The position numbers and the translations under genes were made by a program. A stretch of 64,000 nucleotides of DNA from Promethearchaeota archaeon (lineage in GTDB: Archaea; Asgardarchaeota; Lokiarchaeia; Sigyniarchaeales; SOKP01), in NCBI GenBank assembly GCA_016840085.1, contig JAEOTA010000088.1, positions 84,517 through 148,516 of the forward strand, in the 5' to 3' direction. Under the pieces are notes generated by a model. It did not search any database and was not told the origin of the DNA. It worked only from the letters and a program-made list of their open reading frames with translations. This document shows positions 53,363 through 60,016 of the stretch, in pieces. The first letter of the stretch is position 1. Every line of letters begins with the position of its first letter.

Positions 53363-53791
53363 ATGTCAAATAAATTATTGAATTTTGAAGAACTTACTGA
53401 AGGATTGGAACTACCTGAGGTAAAAAGTGAACCTATAACACGAAGACAATTAGTTGATTATGCTTCTGCTTCAGGAGACTATAACCTACTCCATTATGAT
53501 GAATTATTTGCTAAAAATTCGGGATTAAAGGGATGTATTGCACATGGAATGCTTCAAATGGCAATGGTTGGGTCTTACATATTGAATTGGGCAAAAGGGG
53601 GGACATTAAAGAATTTTAAAATTCGCTATTCTGCGCCAGCTGATGAAAATGATATTCTTATCTTTAATGGAAAAATTATAAAAAAATATCAAGAAAATAA
53701 TGAAAATATAATCGAAATAACTTTTATCAGTGAAAATCAAGATAAAAGAGTAACAAATCAGGGCTCAACTCTAATTGCTTTTAAAAAATAA
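53363..53791 (+). CDS. MaoC-like dehydratase, catalytic subunit
   Basis: A 142-residue hot-dog protein with the intact R-hydratase motif: DYASASGDYNLLHYDELFAK has the catalytic Asp, Asn and His. GCIAHGMLQMAMVGSYIL and FKIRYSAPADENDIL complete the fold. Likely a heterodimer with the upstream subunit, hydrating enoyl-CoA or dehydrating (R)-3-hydroxyacyl-CoA, like HadAB. Preceded by GAGAGAT, a plausible ribosome-binding site. Confidence 0.9.
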   Translation: MSNKLLNFEELTEGLELPEVKSEPITRRQLVDYASASGDYNLLHYDELFAKNSGLKGCIAHGMLQMAMVGSYILNWAKGGTLKNFKIRYSAPADENDILIFNGKIIKKYQENNENIIEITFISENQDKRVTNQGSTLIAFKK

Positions 53792-53959
53792 AATTTTAGC
53801 CATTTATTAAAATTTTTTTCTTTTTATTCATCTTCAATATCGAGGAAGTATAGAATGGTTTTAATTTAATAATTTTTTAAAAATAATATTAAACACAATA
53901 AATGTTTAAATTTCATTTAATATAACAAAAATTATAAATACTTAAGGAGTTGACCTACA

Positions 53960-54292
53960 ATAGCAAAAGATAAGGTTATTGGCGCCATTGTAATGATCAT
54001 TGGTATTTTAATTGCCATTGTTTATACTATGGGGTCGATACTAGATCTATTATTTACTACAGTTTGGAAACCAGATACAGGTGAATGGGATGACTGGATT
54101 CACCTTTTTGATATCGATTGGCTTGATTGGAGGCTCTTTGTAGTCCTACCCATGTGGCTAATTGTTGTTCTAATTTCAGTTATCGCAATCTGGATTGGTT
54201 ATTCAATGCTGACTACTCCTGCACCAGTTCCGCTTGAAGAACTAGAGGAAGAATTGGCAGCAGAAGAGGAAGCTGAAGAATCTGGAGAATAA
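53960..54292 (+). CDS. Unknown two-helix membrane protein, possible AUA start
   Basis: Not recognised. The frame starting at ATG 53993 encodes 99 residues with two membrane helices (IGILIAIVYTMGSILDLLF and WLIVVLISVIAIWIGYSML) and an acidic tail LEELEEELAAEEEAEESGE. The frame is open a further 11 codons upstream, to ATA at 53960, adding AKDKVIGAIV, which starts the first helix more naturally. An AAGGAG lies 10 bases before that ATA, at 53944-53949, but 43 bases before the ATG. So an AUA start at 53960 is possible. No gene is adjacent enough to suggest a partner. Confidence 0.5.
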   Translation: MAKDKVIGAIVMIIGILIAIVYTMGSILDLLFTTVWKPDTGEWDDWIHLFDIDWLDWRLFVVLPMWLIVVLISVIAIWIGYSMLTTPAPVPLEELEEELAAEEEAEESGE

Positions 54293-54312
54293 AATAATAA
54301 TTTCAAATCAAC

Positions 54313-54334
54313 ATTTTTATTTTTTTCATTTTTT
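54313..54334 (+). terminator. Oligo-T terminator after the two-helix membrane protein
   Basis: Three T runs (5, 7 and 6 T) within 25 bases, 20 bases after the stop. Confidence 0.4.
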
Positions 54335-54455
54335 GATCCTTCTTTTTCTTAGAAATTAAAAATAATAATCATAAATATCATATTATGATGATCCACTAAT
54401 AGTTAATATGAAGATAAGAAATTTAATGATGAAAACAGAATGTAGAGTTTAAACC

Positions 54456-55424
54456 ATGTTAGAAGAAACTGAGTATGTTCTAATAATTGGTTCAAGTAAT
54501 ATGGACCTAAACATCTATTCTAACCGCTTTCCAAACTCGGGTGAAACAGTTACAGGTGGGGTATTTAAACAATTTTTGGGGGGTAAAGGCGCTAATCAAT
54601 CAGTTGCTTCTGTTAGATCGGGTACGAGAACAGTTTTTATTGGAAAGATTGGTATCGATACCTTTGGTGATCAGATGATTTCTCAACTAACTAAAGAGGG
54701 CATTAACATGGATCATGTTATTAGAGATCCTGAAGAGATGAGTGGTGTTGCATTTATCTTGATTGATGAAAATGGAGAAAATATGATTAGTGTAGCTCCT
54801 GGAGCAAATTTTAAATTATCTCCACAAGAAATTCAATCTAAAATGAGTATCATTGAAAATGCCGAATGCGTAGTTGTTCAAATGGAAATTCCAATAGATA
54901 CAATAAAAGAAATCTTCGATATAGCTTCACATGGGGATAATATTAAAATCTTAAATCCTGCTCCTTTAAAATCATTACCAAAAGAGGTTTTAGAAAAAGT
55001 GGATGTTATAATCCCTAATAAAGGAGAGCTTTTTAGATTGCATTCTCTTTTAGGGTTTAAAGATTTAACTAGAAAAGAAAAAGAAAATATTATGCAGGCT
55101 TCAAAAGATATTGCTAGTTTTGGGATAAAATATGTAATAACTACATTAGGTGATAAAGGGTGTTTTATCTTTATTAGAGAGGAAAATAAGGCAATCGAAA
55201 TTGCTCCCCCTGTAGTAAAAGCTGTAGACACTGTAGGTGCTGGAGATTGTTTTATTGGCGTTTTAGCAAGTAGGTTATGTAAAGGGGATACTATTATTAA
55301 TGCTGTGAAATATGCTACTGTTGCAGCCTCTATTGCGGTAACTAGAAAAGGAGCACAAGCTTCAATGCCTTTTTTAAATGAAATTGAAGCTAAATTAAAA
55401 GAACTTGCTATAGAAATAGAATAG
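54456..55424 (+). CDS. rbsK: Ribokinase-like PfkB-family sugar kinase
   Basis: A 322-residue kinase that phosphorylates ribose or a similar sugar or nucleoside. PfkB signatures are GSSNMDLNIYSNRFPNSGET (substrate side), FLGGKGANQSVASVRSG and the C-terminal VKAVDTVGAGDCFIGVLASR, where GAGD holds the catalytic Asp and the anion hole. ITTLGDKGCFIF is also typical. Length matches ribokinase; ribose specificity is likely from the GGKGANQ form. The cupin gene starts 13 bases later. Confidence 0.9.
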   Translation: MLEETEYVLIIGSSNMDLNIYSNRFPNSGETVTGGVFKQFLGGKGANQSVASVRSGTRTVFIGKIGIDTFGDQMISQLTKEGINMDHVIRDPEEMSGVAFILIDENGENMISVAPGANFKLSPQEIQSKMSIIENAECVVVQMEIPIDTIKEIFDIASHGDNIKILNPAPLKSLPKEVLEKVDVIIPNKGELFRLHSLLGFKDLTRKEKENIMQASKDIASFGIKYVITTLGDKGCFIFIREENKAIEIAPPVVKAVDTVGAGDCFIGVLASRLCKGDTIINAVKYATVAASIAVTRKGAQASMPFLNEIEAKLKELAIEIE

Positions 55425-55437
55425 AAGGGTAGTTAAA

Positions 55438-56112
55438 TTGAAAGAAGAAAGAGTTCTTGCGGGAAGAAGTACATTATTAAGAAAAAATAACTCTAAAGAT
55501 TTATTTATTAATTTAAATCAAAACGACTTCAAAAACGTTTTTCTAATTAATGGAGTAAAGTTTATTACTAAGAAAGTTTTAAAATCCGATTTATTCGTTA
55601 AACCACATGATTTTTATATGATAATCAATAATAAAAAAACCCCAATCGAAATCACATATAATCAAGATATTTCTGAACACCAGATTATCTACGATCCATA
55701 TAAATATGAACACTCAGACAGAATTAATTTAAAACCTGAAATGTTTTTTGAGAGATATAATGTCCCAAATAATTATATTAGTACGCTTCCTAAATGGTAT
55801 AGTTTTAAATTTACATATCCTAATTATAATCTTATTTTTGTTCGTCCAGAATTCGGACTTTCAATACAAATTCATAAAGATAGAAATGAAATTTGGAAAA
55901 TTTTAGAAGGAGAACCAATCGTAATTATTGGAAATAAAGTGCATTATTTTGTACAAAGCGGAACAAAGTTTCAAAATCCAAGAAATACATATCATTCTAT
56001 TATCAATCCTAATAAGGAGAAAAACAAATTTGCTGTATTAAAAGAGAAATGGAGTGGAAAATTCGACGAAAACGATATAGAAAGAATTTTTAATCCCAAT
56101 CATTATGAATAA
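55438..56112 (+). CDS. Cupin-domain protein, mannose-6-phosphate isomerase-like
   Basis: A 224-residue protein with a C-terminal cupin (residues 130-224). FGLSIQIHKDRNEIWKILEG, VIIGNKVHYFVQSGTKFQNP and NTYHSIINP correspond to the two cupin motifs; the metal-binding His and Glu are IHKDRNEIW and the last His in YHSI. The end EKWSGKFDENDIERI resembles type II mannose-6-phosphate isomerase/GDP-mannose pyrophosphorylase C-termini. The N-terminal half is not recognised. TTG is the start; it is in an operon with the sugar kinase, so sugar phosphate metabolism is likely. Confidence 0.65.
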   Translation: MKEERVLAGRSTLLRKNNSKDLFINLNQNDFKNVFLINGVKFITKKVLKSDLFVKPHDFYMIINNKKTPIEITYNQDISEHQIIYDPYKYEHSDRINLKPEMFFERYNVPNNYISTLPKWYSFKFTYPNYNLIFVRPEFGLSIQIHKDRNEIWKILEGEPIVIIGNKVHYFVQSGTKFQNPRNTYHSIINPNKEKNKFAVLKEKWSGKFDENDIERIFNPNHYE

Positions 56113-56338
56113 GATTTTTCAAATAAGAATTAGCTAATTCAAAAATGTTTTATGATTTGAAATTCAAAATTTGATGAGATTCTCTTCAATTTACATCTAA
56201 CACTTATAAGTTTTATGATTTTTGCTTCCTTAACCTAAAAGTTAAAATTAAAAGTAATACTAAAATCCTTACCGTAATAAGTTTTGTGAGAAAAAGTTTA
56301 CAGAAAAAAATAATTGGAATAAGCAGATTGGTTAAAAA

Positions 56339-56872
56339 ATGGCTCCTGACGAAGAAAGTAATAAGGAAATGGAAGAAAAATTAGAAAAGGAAGAACCTTC
56401 TGAAGAAATCGTTGAAGAGCTTGAAGAAGAAGAAGGAGAAAGAGAATTAGATACAGAAGCAGAGCTAGATAGATTAAGGTTTAAATATAGAGGTTACACT
56501 TTAGAGGAATTAAAGAAGATGAATATGGATCAATTCATTCAGTTATTACCAGCTAGATCAAGACGTTCCTTAAAAAGAGGATTGCCTCCAAGACAAAAAA
56601 AATTGCTTGAAAGGTTAAGACGGGCATATCGAGCTAAAAAAAGAGGTAAAGATTTAATTACAAGAACACATATCCGCGATATGATAGTTTTTCCTGAAAT
56701 GTGTGGTCTTACAATTTCAATTTATAATGGAAAAGATTATATACCTGTTGAAGTTCGCCCAGAAATGATTGGTCATTATCTTGGGGAATTTTCTTTAACA
56801 AGAAGAAGAGTACAACACGGTTCACCAGGAATAGGAGCCACACGAAGTTCCAAATATGTTCCACTAAAATAA
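56339..56872 (+). CDS. rps19: Small ribosomal subunit protein uS19
   Basis: A 177-residue uS19. The family core is intact: RYKGYT-like YRGYTLEELKKM, DLITRTHIRDMIVFPEMCG, ISIYNGKDYIPVEVRPEMIG, YLGEFSLTRRRVQHGSPGIG and ATRSSKYVPLK. It carries an acidic N-terminal extension of about 45 residues (EEKLEKEEPSEEIVEELEEE), not common in archaeal uS19. First gene visible in the ribosomal operon; uL2, normally next upstream, is not here, so the operon is split. Confidence 0.95.
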   Translation: MAPDEESNKEMEEKLEKEEPSEEIVEELEEEEGERELDTEAELDRLRFKYRGYTLEELKKMNMDQFIQLLPARSRRSLKRGLPPRQKKLLERLRRAYRAKKRGKDLITRTHIRDMIVFPEMCGLTISIYNGKDYIPVEVRPEMIGHYLGEFSLTRRRVQHGSPGIGATRSSKYVPLK

Positions 56873-56904
56873 ATTAAGATAATAAATGATTGAGATGAAA
56901 AAAA

Positions 56905-57384
56905 ATGCCTAACTGGGATTATTCATTCATTGAACAAAAATACGATAAAGAAAGGTTAGCAAAAGCTTCAGGTCGCGATCTCAGAATAAAACCCAAACAT
57001 GCTCGAGAAATCTGTGCTGTAATAAAAGGAATGAATGTAGATCGAGCTAAAAGATTTCTTGAAGCTGTAATTAACTTGAAACAATCAGTCCCATTTAGAC
57101 GACATAAGAAAAAACTTGCCCATAAAAAAGATTTAAAACAATTTAAATGGTACGCAGGAAAGTACCCTCAAAAAGCTGCAGCAAGAATCTATGAAATCCT
57201 TTCTTCTGTAGAATCTAATGGTGAATATAAAGGATTGGATATTGATATGTGTAAAATTATTCACGCAGCAGCACATAGAGGAAGAATAATAAAACGATAT
57301 ATTGAACGTGCTCGTGGACGTAGCACTGCATATTTTAAACATCTTACTCATGTAGAACTTGTAATTTACGAATTTCCAAGTTAG
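56905..57384 (+). CDS. rpl22: Large ribosomal subunit protein uL22
   Basis: A 159-residue uL22 of the archaeal/eukaryotic type: ASGRDLRIKPKHAREICAVI, MNVDRAKRFLEAVI, KKLAHKKDLKQFKWYAGKYP, and the C-terminal GRIIKRYIERARGRSTAYFK hook that lines the exit tunnel, then HLTHVELVI. Length and motifs are normal. Confidence 0.95.
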   Translation: MPNWDYSFIEQKYDKERLAKASGRDLRIKPKHAREICAVIKGMNVDRAKRFLEAVINLKQSVPFRRHKKKLAHKKDLKQFKWYAGKYPQKAAARIYEILSSVESNGEYKGLDIDMCKIIHAAAHRGRIIKRYIERARGRSTAYFKHLTHVELVIYEFPS

Positions 57385-57474
57385 GTAAAATTATAATAAA
57401 TTATAATAATAAAATTAAAAGAATAATAAAAAATGAATTGTATTACAAATGAAAGTATTGCATTGGTGATTTAA

Positions 57475-57750
57475 TTGCCACTAGTGAAAAATTTTATAGA
57501 ACAAGGGATTAAATTGATGCAAATAAACGAATATTTGCGATCAGAATTAGTTAGAGCAGGATTCGCTGGCGTTGATGTACAAAAGACACCGCTTGGAGTG
57601 CGTATTACCCTAAGAACCTCAAGACCAGGTTTGGTCATTGGTAATTATGAGTGTCAATTCGACAATATAGCCAAAAGGGGGAAAACGCATCCAAGAGATC
57701 ACGGACGTTCTTCAAGATCGATTTGGGCTGGAAAATTAATTTCTGTCTAA
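57475..57750 (+). CDS. rps3: Small ribosomal subunit protein uS3, N-terminal part (interrupted gene)
   Basis: Residues 1-56 are clear uS3: KNFIEQGIKLMQINEYLRSE, AGFAGVDVQKTPLGVRITL and RPGLVIG, the first half of the KH-domain GxxG loop. After VIG (57642) the frame runs into unrelated sequence and stops at 57748-57750. The expected continuation KGGKRIQEITDVLQDRFGLEN lies 31 bases further on, in another frame (57674-57736). So the gene carries an insert between VIG and KGGK. uS3 is essential, so either the inserts are bypassed or removed, or another copy exists. TTG start. Confidence 0.85.
   Translation: MPLVKNFIEQGIKLMQINEYLRSELVRAGFAGVDVQKTPLGVRITLRTSRPGLVIGNYECQFDNIAKRGKTHPRDHGRSSRSIWAGKLISV
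57643..57673 (+). other. 31-nt insert 1 in uS3
   Basis: Lies between codons for VIG and KGGK of the KH domain. Removal restores the family length exactly. The left boundary can slide by two bases. Inner pairing TGTC (57652-57655) with GACA (57661-57664) and outer pairing TTGGT (57638-57642) with GCCAA (57670-57674) make a hairpin spanning the insert. It shifts frame, so it cannot be read through. Confidence 0.6.
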
Positions 57751-57766
57751 GAAGTTAAGCCTATTG
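57737..57766 (+). other. 30-nt insert 2 in uS3, with BHB-like fold
   Basis: Lies between codons for FGLEN and PQIEVEE and begins with an in-frame TAA. Removal restores the family length exactly. A 9-bp hairpin TTAATTTCT (57736-57744) with AGAAGTTAA (57750-57758) fills it. With GGGC (57725-57728)/GCCC (57766-57769) outside, AAAA/TATT in the middle, and two 3-nt bulges (57729-57731 and 57759-57761), it resembles a bulge-helix-bulge intron site with one A-A mismatch. Confidence 0.55.
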
Positions 57767-58309
57767 CCCCAGATCGAAGTCGAAGAGGTTTCTAATCCTG
57801 ATTTAAATGCTCAGATCATGGCGGAAAGATTGGCTTACAGTTTAGATAGGGGGCGTCACTATCGTAGAGCAGGTTACTACATCCTTCGCAAGATAATGGA
57901 CTCTGGTGGTGCTCTTGGCGCTGAGATTCGAATTAGTGGAAAAGTCACTAGTCAACGTGCTAGAACCCAAATATTTAGAGCAGGCACTATGACAAAAAGT
58001 GGCTTTCCTGCCCAAGAGGGTGTAGATAAGGGTGTAGCTCAATGTATTCAAAAATCAGGCGTATTGGGTATAATTGTAAAAATTTTTCACGCTGACACAA
58101 AGATGGGAGATGAAATAAAAATTAAAGAAGAACTCTTAAATCAAGCACAAGCAGAAGCTGAAGCCAAAATAGCTAAAACAAGAGCAGAGTATGTTATTGA
58201 GGAGGAAGAAACAGTAAAAAGTGAAGAAGATAGACAACTAATAGATGAAGTAGATGAAGAAGCTATTTCCGAAATTTCATTAGCTCCCGATAAAAATAAT
58301 GATAAATAG
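57764..58309 (+). CDS. rps3: Small ribosomal subunit protein uS3, C-terminal part (interrupted gene)
   Basis: From PQIEVEEVSNPDLNAQIMAE (codons from 57767) this is uS3: LAYSLDRGRHYRRAGYYILR, GALGAEIRISGKVTSQRART, GTMTKSGFPAQEGVDKGVAQ. The TTG at 57764 that opens the frame is the last codon of insert 2, so it is probably not a true start. The last 60 residues are an acidic, Glu-rich tail (EEEETVKSEEDRQ). In the same frame, the uS3 segment at 57674-57736 is separated only by insert 2. Together with the N-terminal part it gives a full uS3. Confidence 0.88.
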   Translation: MPQIEVEEVSNPDLNAQIMAERLAYSLDRGRHYRRAGYYILRKIMDSGGALGAEIRISGKVTSQRARTQIFRAGTMTKSGFPAQEGVDKGVAQCIQKSGVLGIIVKIFHADTKMGDEIKIKEELLNQAQAEAEAKIAKTRAEYVIEEEETVKSEEDRQLIDEVDEEAISEISLAPDKNNDK

Positions 58310-58339
58310 ATTGGATAAAAATAATGGATATGATTAATC

Positions 58340-58543
58340 ATGGTTGATATATTAACTGCTGAAAAAATTAGAGAAATGGAAGAGAGGGAGGTAGAAAGAG
58401 CATTAGTTAATTTAAGAGAAGAATTAATGTTACTTTATTCAAATCAAACTGGTGGAGGAATTTCTGATAATCCATCTAAAGCAAAAATAATAAGAAAGCA
58501 AATAGCAAGAATTTTAACTGTGATGAATGAGGAAAAGCGATGA
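58340..58543 (+). CDS. rpl29: Large ribosomal subunit protein uL29
   Basis: A 67-residue two-helix protein: LTAEKIREMEEREVERALVN, LREELMLLYSNQTGGGISDN and the basic IRKQIARILTVMNEEKR. Matches archaeal uL29 in length and position in the operon. Its stop overlaps the next gene start as ATGA (58540-58543). Confidence 0.93.
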   Translation: MVDILTAEKIREMEEREVERALVNLREELMLLYSNQTGGGISDNPSKAKIIRKQIARILTVMNEEKR

Positions 58544-58854
58544 TTAATCCTAAATATTTAATATATCATGATTTAATTGGCATTCATGCATTCGCAAAGC
58601 TAAAATCAAAATCCATAGATATACAATTCTCTGATATAGGAATAATAATTGATGACACAAAAAATATATTAATTACTGAAAAAGGGAACAAAATTAAAAA
58701 ATATATTAAGAAAGATTATGTGTTTAGGTTTAAAATTCCAAAATATAAAAATGAAGATAATGAGTATTATTTAGAAGTTTATGGGAATAAAATAGTTGGT
58801 CATCCATTAAATAGATTAAGAAGCTTAAAAAAGAAGAGATGGGTAAAAAAATGA
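58540..58854 (+). CDS. rnp1: RNase P protein component 1 (Rpp29/Pop4)
   Basis: A 104-residue Sm-like protein of archaeal RNase P, which trims tRNA 5' ends. LIYHDLIGIHAFAKLKSKS, GIIIDDTKNILITEKGNK and the C-terminal GNKIVGHPLNRLRSLKKKRW are typical. The position between uL29 and uS17 is the conserved archaeal one. Overlaps both neighbours. Confidence 0.92.
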   Translation: MINPKYLIYHDLIGIHAFAKLKSKSIDIQFSDIGIIIDDTKNILITEKGNKIKKYIKKDYVFRFKIPKYKNEDNEYYLEVYGNKIVGHPLNRLRSLKKKRWVKK

Positions 58855-59204
58855 GTAGAAATATTGGAATTCCTGGTGTAACTCCTCCTAAAGCTAAAAC
58901 AGAAGAATGTAATGATCAATTTTGTCCCTTTCATGGCACTACAAGGATAAGGGGTAAAATTACTCAAGGAGTTGTAGTAAGTAAAAAATCACAAAATACT
59001 GTCATTATTAGACGTGATTATGTTCAATTTGTTAAAAAATATCAAAGATACGAGCGTCGTAATATGCGACTTGCGTGTCATTTACCTGAGTGTTTAAACA
59101 ACGAAATTGAGATCGGAGACCTAGTAAAGGTAGGAGAATCTCGTAAAATTTCAAAGACGAAAGCATTTATCGTTTTAAGCAAAGTATCAAGCGGTGAGAT
59201 ATAA
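58851..59204 (+). CDS. rps17: Small ribosomal subunit protein uS17
   Basis: Archaeal uS17: NIGIPGVTPPKAKTEECNDQ, CPFHGTTRIRGKITQGVVVS, NTVIIRRDYVQFVKKYQRYE, MRLACHLPE and IGDLVKVGESRKISKTKAFI. I chose ATG 58851, which overlaps the Rpp29 stop as ATGA and gives MSRNIGIPGV; the longer frame starts at 58839 (MGKKMSRN). The next frame begins directly after the stop. Confidence 0.93.
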   Translation: MSRNIGIPGVTPPKAKTEECNDQFCPFHGTTRIRGKITQGVVVSKKSQNTVIIRRDYVQFVKKYQRYERRNMRLACHLPECLNNEIEIGDLVKVGESRKISKTKAFIVLSKVSSGEI

Positions 59205-59265
59205 TTGGGGACTCGTAGAAAGCTTGGTAGGAAAAAGGTTTCTAAACCACGGACTAGTTACGGTG
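59205..59265 (+). pseudogene. rpl14: Truncated gene, probably uL14
   Basis: A frame opens with TTG immediately after the uS17 stop and encodes GTRRKLGRKKVSKPRTSYGV, a basic ribosomal-type N-terminus. After about 20 codons it continues into unrelated sequence (to a chance stop at 59423) with none of the uL14 core such as ADNSGAK. Synteny predicts uL14 here. The break near 59260 coincides with a rise in GC and a switch of all genes to the minus strand. Identity rests on position, not on a conserved core. Confidence 0.55.
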
Positions 59266-59358
59266 TGTATACTTGCTATATGATATTTGAGCATTTACTC
59301 CTATTATGCATCCCTGTGCGATGGATTTTTTCTATATCATTAAGGTTCATGCAAATAT

Positions 59359-59553
59359 TCACCCAAAGATCAGCTCTCGAACATAATTTACAGTCGATAT
59401 ACCCCCATCGCTATGCAACGTAATCCCCCACTCCTTCCATTGTCGGAATTGTTTTGCTAAAAATTCAAATGTTTCTATAAAATCATCTATCGTTGTCGCA
59501 TGGGCGGTAATCCATTTATTCCTCCATATTGTTATATATATTTCTCTTGGCAT
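59359..59553 (-). CDS. Unknown 64-aa protein of the right-end element
   Basis: Not recognised. A small acidic-to-neutral protein beginning PREIYITIWRNKW and ending VRELIFG, with a helix IDDFIETFEFLAKQFRQWKE. Last gene of the minus-strand block before the uL14 junction. Typical of small virus or plasmid proteins; no function is suggested. Confidence 0.4.
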   Translation of the reverse strand: MPREIYITIWRNKWITAHATTIDDFIETFEFLAKQFRQWKEWGITLHSDGGISTVNYVRELIFG

Positions 59554-59654
59554 TCTACTCCTCTCTATTTTTTTGGTCTTTTAAAATTAATATAATTGCC
59601 TACCCTTATAAAGAAAAAGCGATATGTAAAACAGAAAGAATGAATCACGAAATC

Positions 59655-59948
59655 TCATTCCAGTAATGAAACCATATATTCACTCATACTATTTTCGGTA
59701 ACTCCTAAATGGAATAATATAAAATGTAATATCTCATGGGTAAGTGTAGAAATCCACATCTGTATATCGAGATTAGATGGTTTTCCTAAAAGCATTATCC
59801 TATTTTGTGTTGGTCGTACTACTCCGTTATACTCTTTAGGAGCATATATAATCCCCTCTGAAGTATAAGAAAAAATAAACTCTCCTGAATCATGTTCCTT
59901 TTCTTTTAACTTATACGGTAAAATTTCAATATCTGCTAAATTCTTCAT
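59655..59948 (-). CDS. Small HExxH zincin-like protein
   Basis: A 97-residue protein with LTHEILHFILFHLG (HEILH, zinc-binding HExxH, residues 71-75) in a helix, preceded by beta strands such as GEFIFSYTSEGIIYAPKEY, and ending SEYMVSLLE, whose Glu might be a third ligand. It resembles minimal zincins such as those of SprT or ImmA type, but is shorter than either. Part of the minus-strand element. Confidence 0.5.
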   Translation of the reverse strand: MKNLADIEILPYKLKEKEHDSGEFIFSYTSEGIIYAPKEYNGVVRPTQNRIMLLGKPSNLDIQMWISTLTHEILHFILFHLGVTENSMSEYMVSLLE

Positions 59949-60016
59949 ATCTACACCATAATAGGAATAAAATAATAGAAAAAAAAAGAAGTTAAAAATA
60001 ATTTTACAGATTTGTT

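Noticed and set aside
57631..57690. Bulge-helix-bulge fold for uS3 insert 1
   Set aside because: A 4-bp middle helix TGGT/GCCA can be drawn, but outer and inner helices are poor and the implied cut would delete the conserved I-G of the KH loop.
57640..57769. Translational bypassing with matching take-off and landing codons (phage T4 gene 60 type)
   Set aside because: No codon before either insert matches the triplet at the expected landing position, so the simple rule is not met; kept only as a general possibility.
59260..59400. Second small minus-strand frame with a Cys pair (DCKLC) overlapping the 64-aa gene end
   Set aside because: It has no good start and could be only an alternative reading of the element border; not enough to call a gene or a frameshift.
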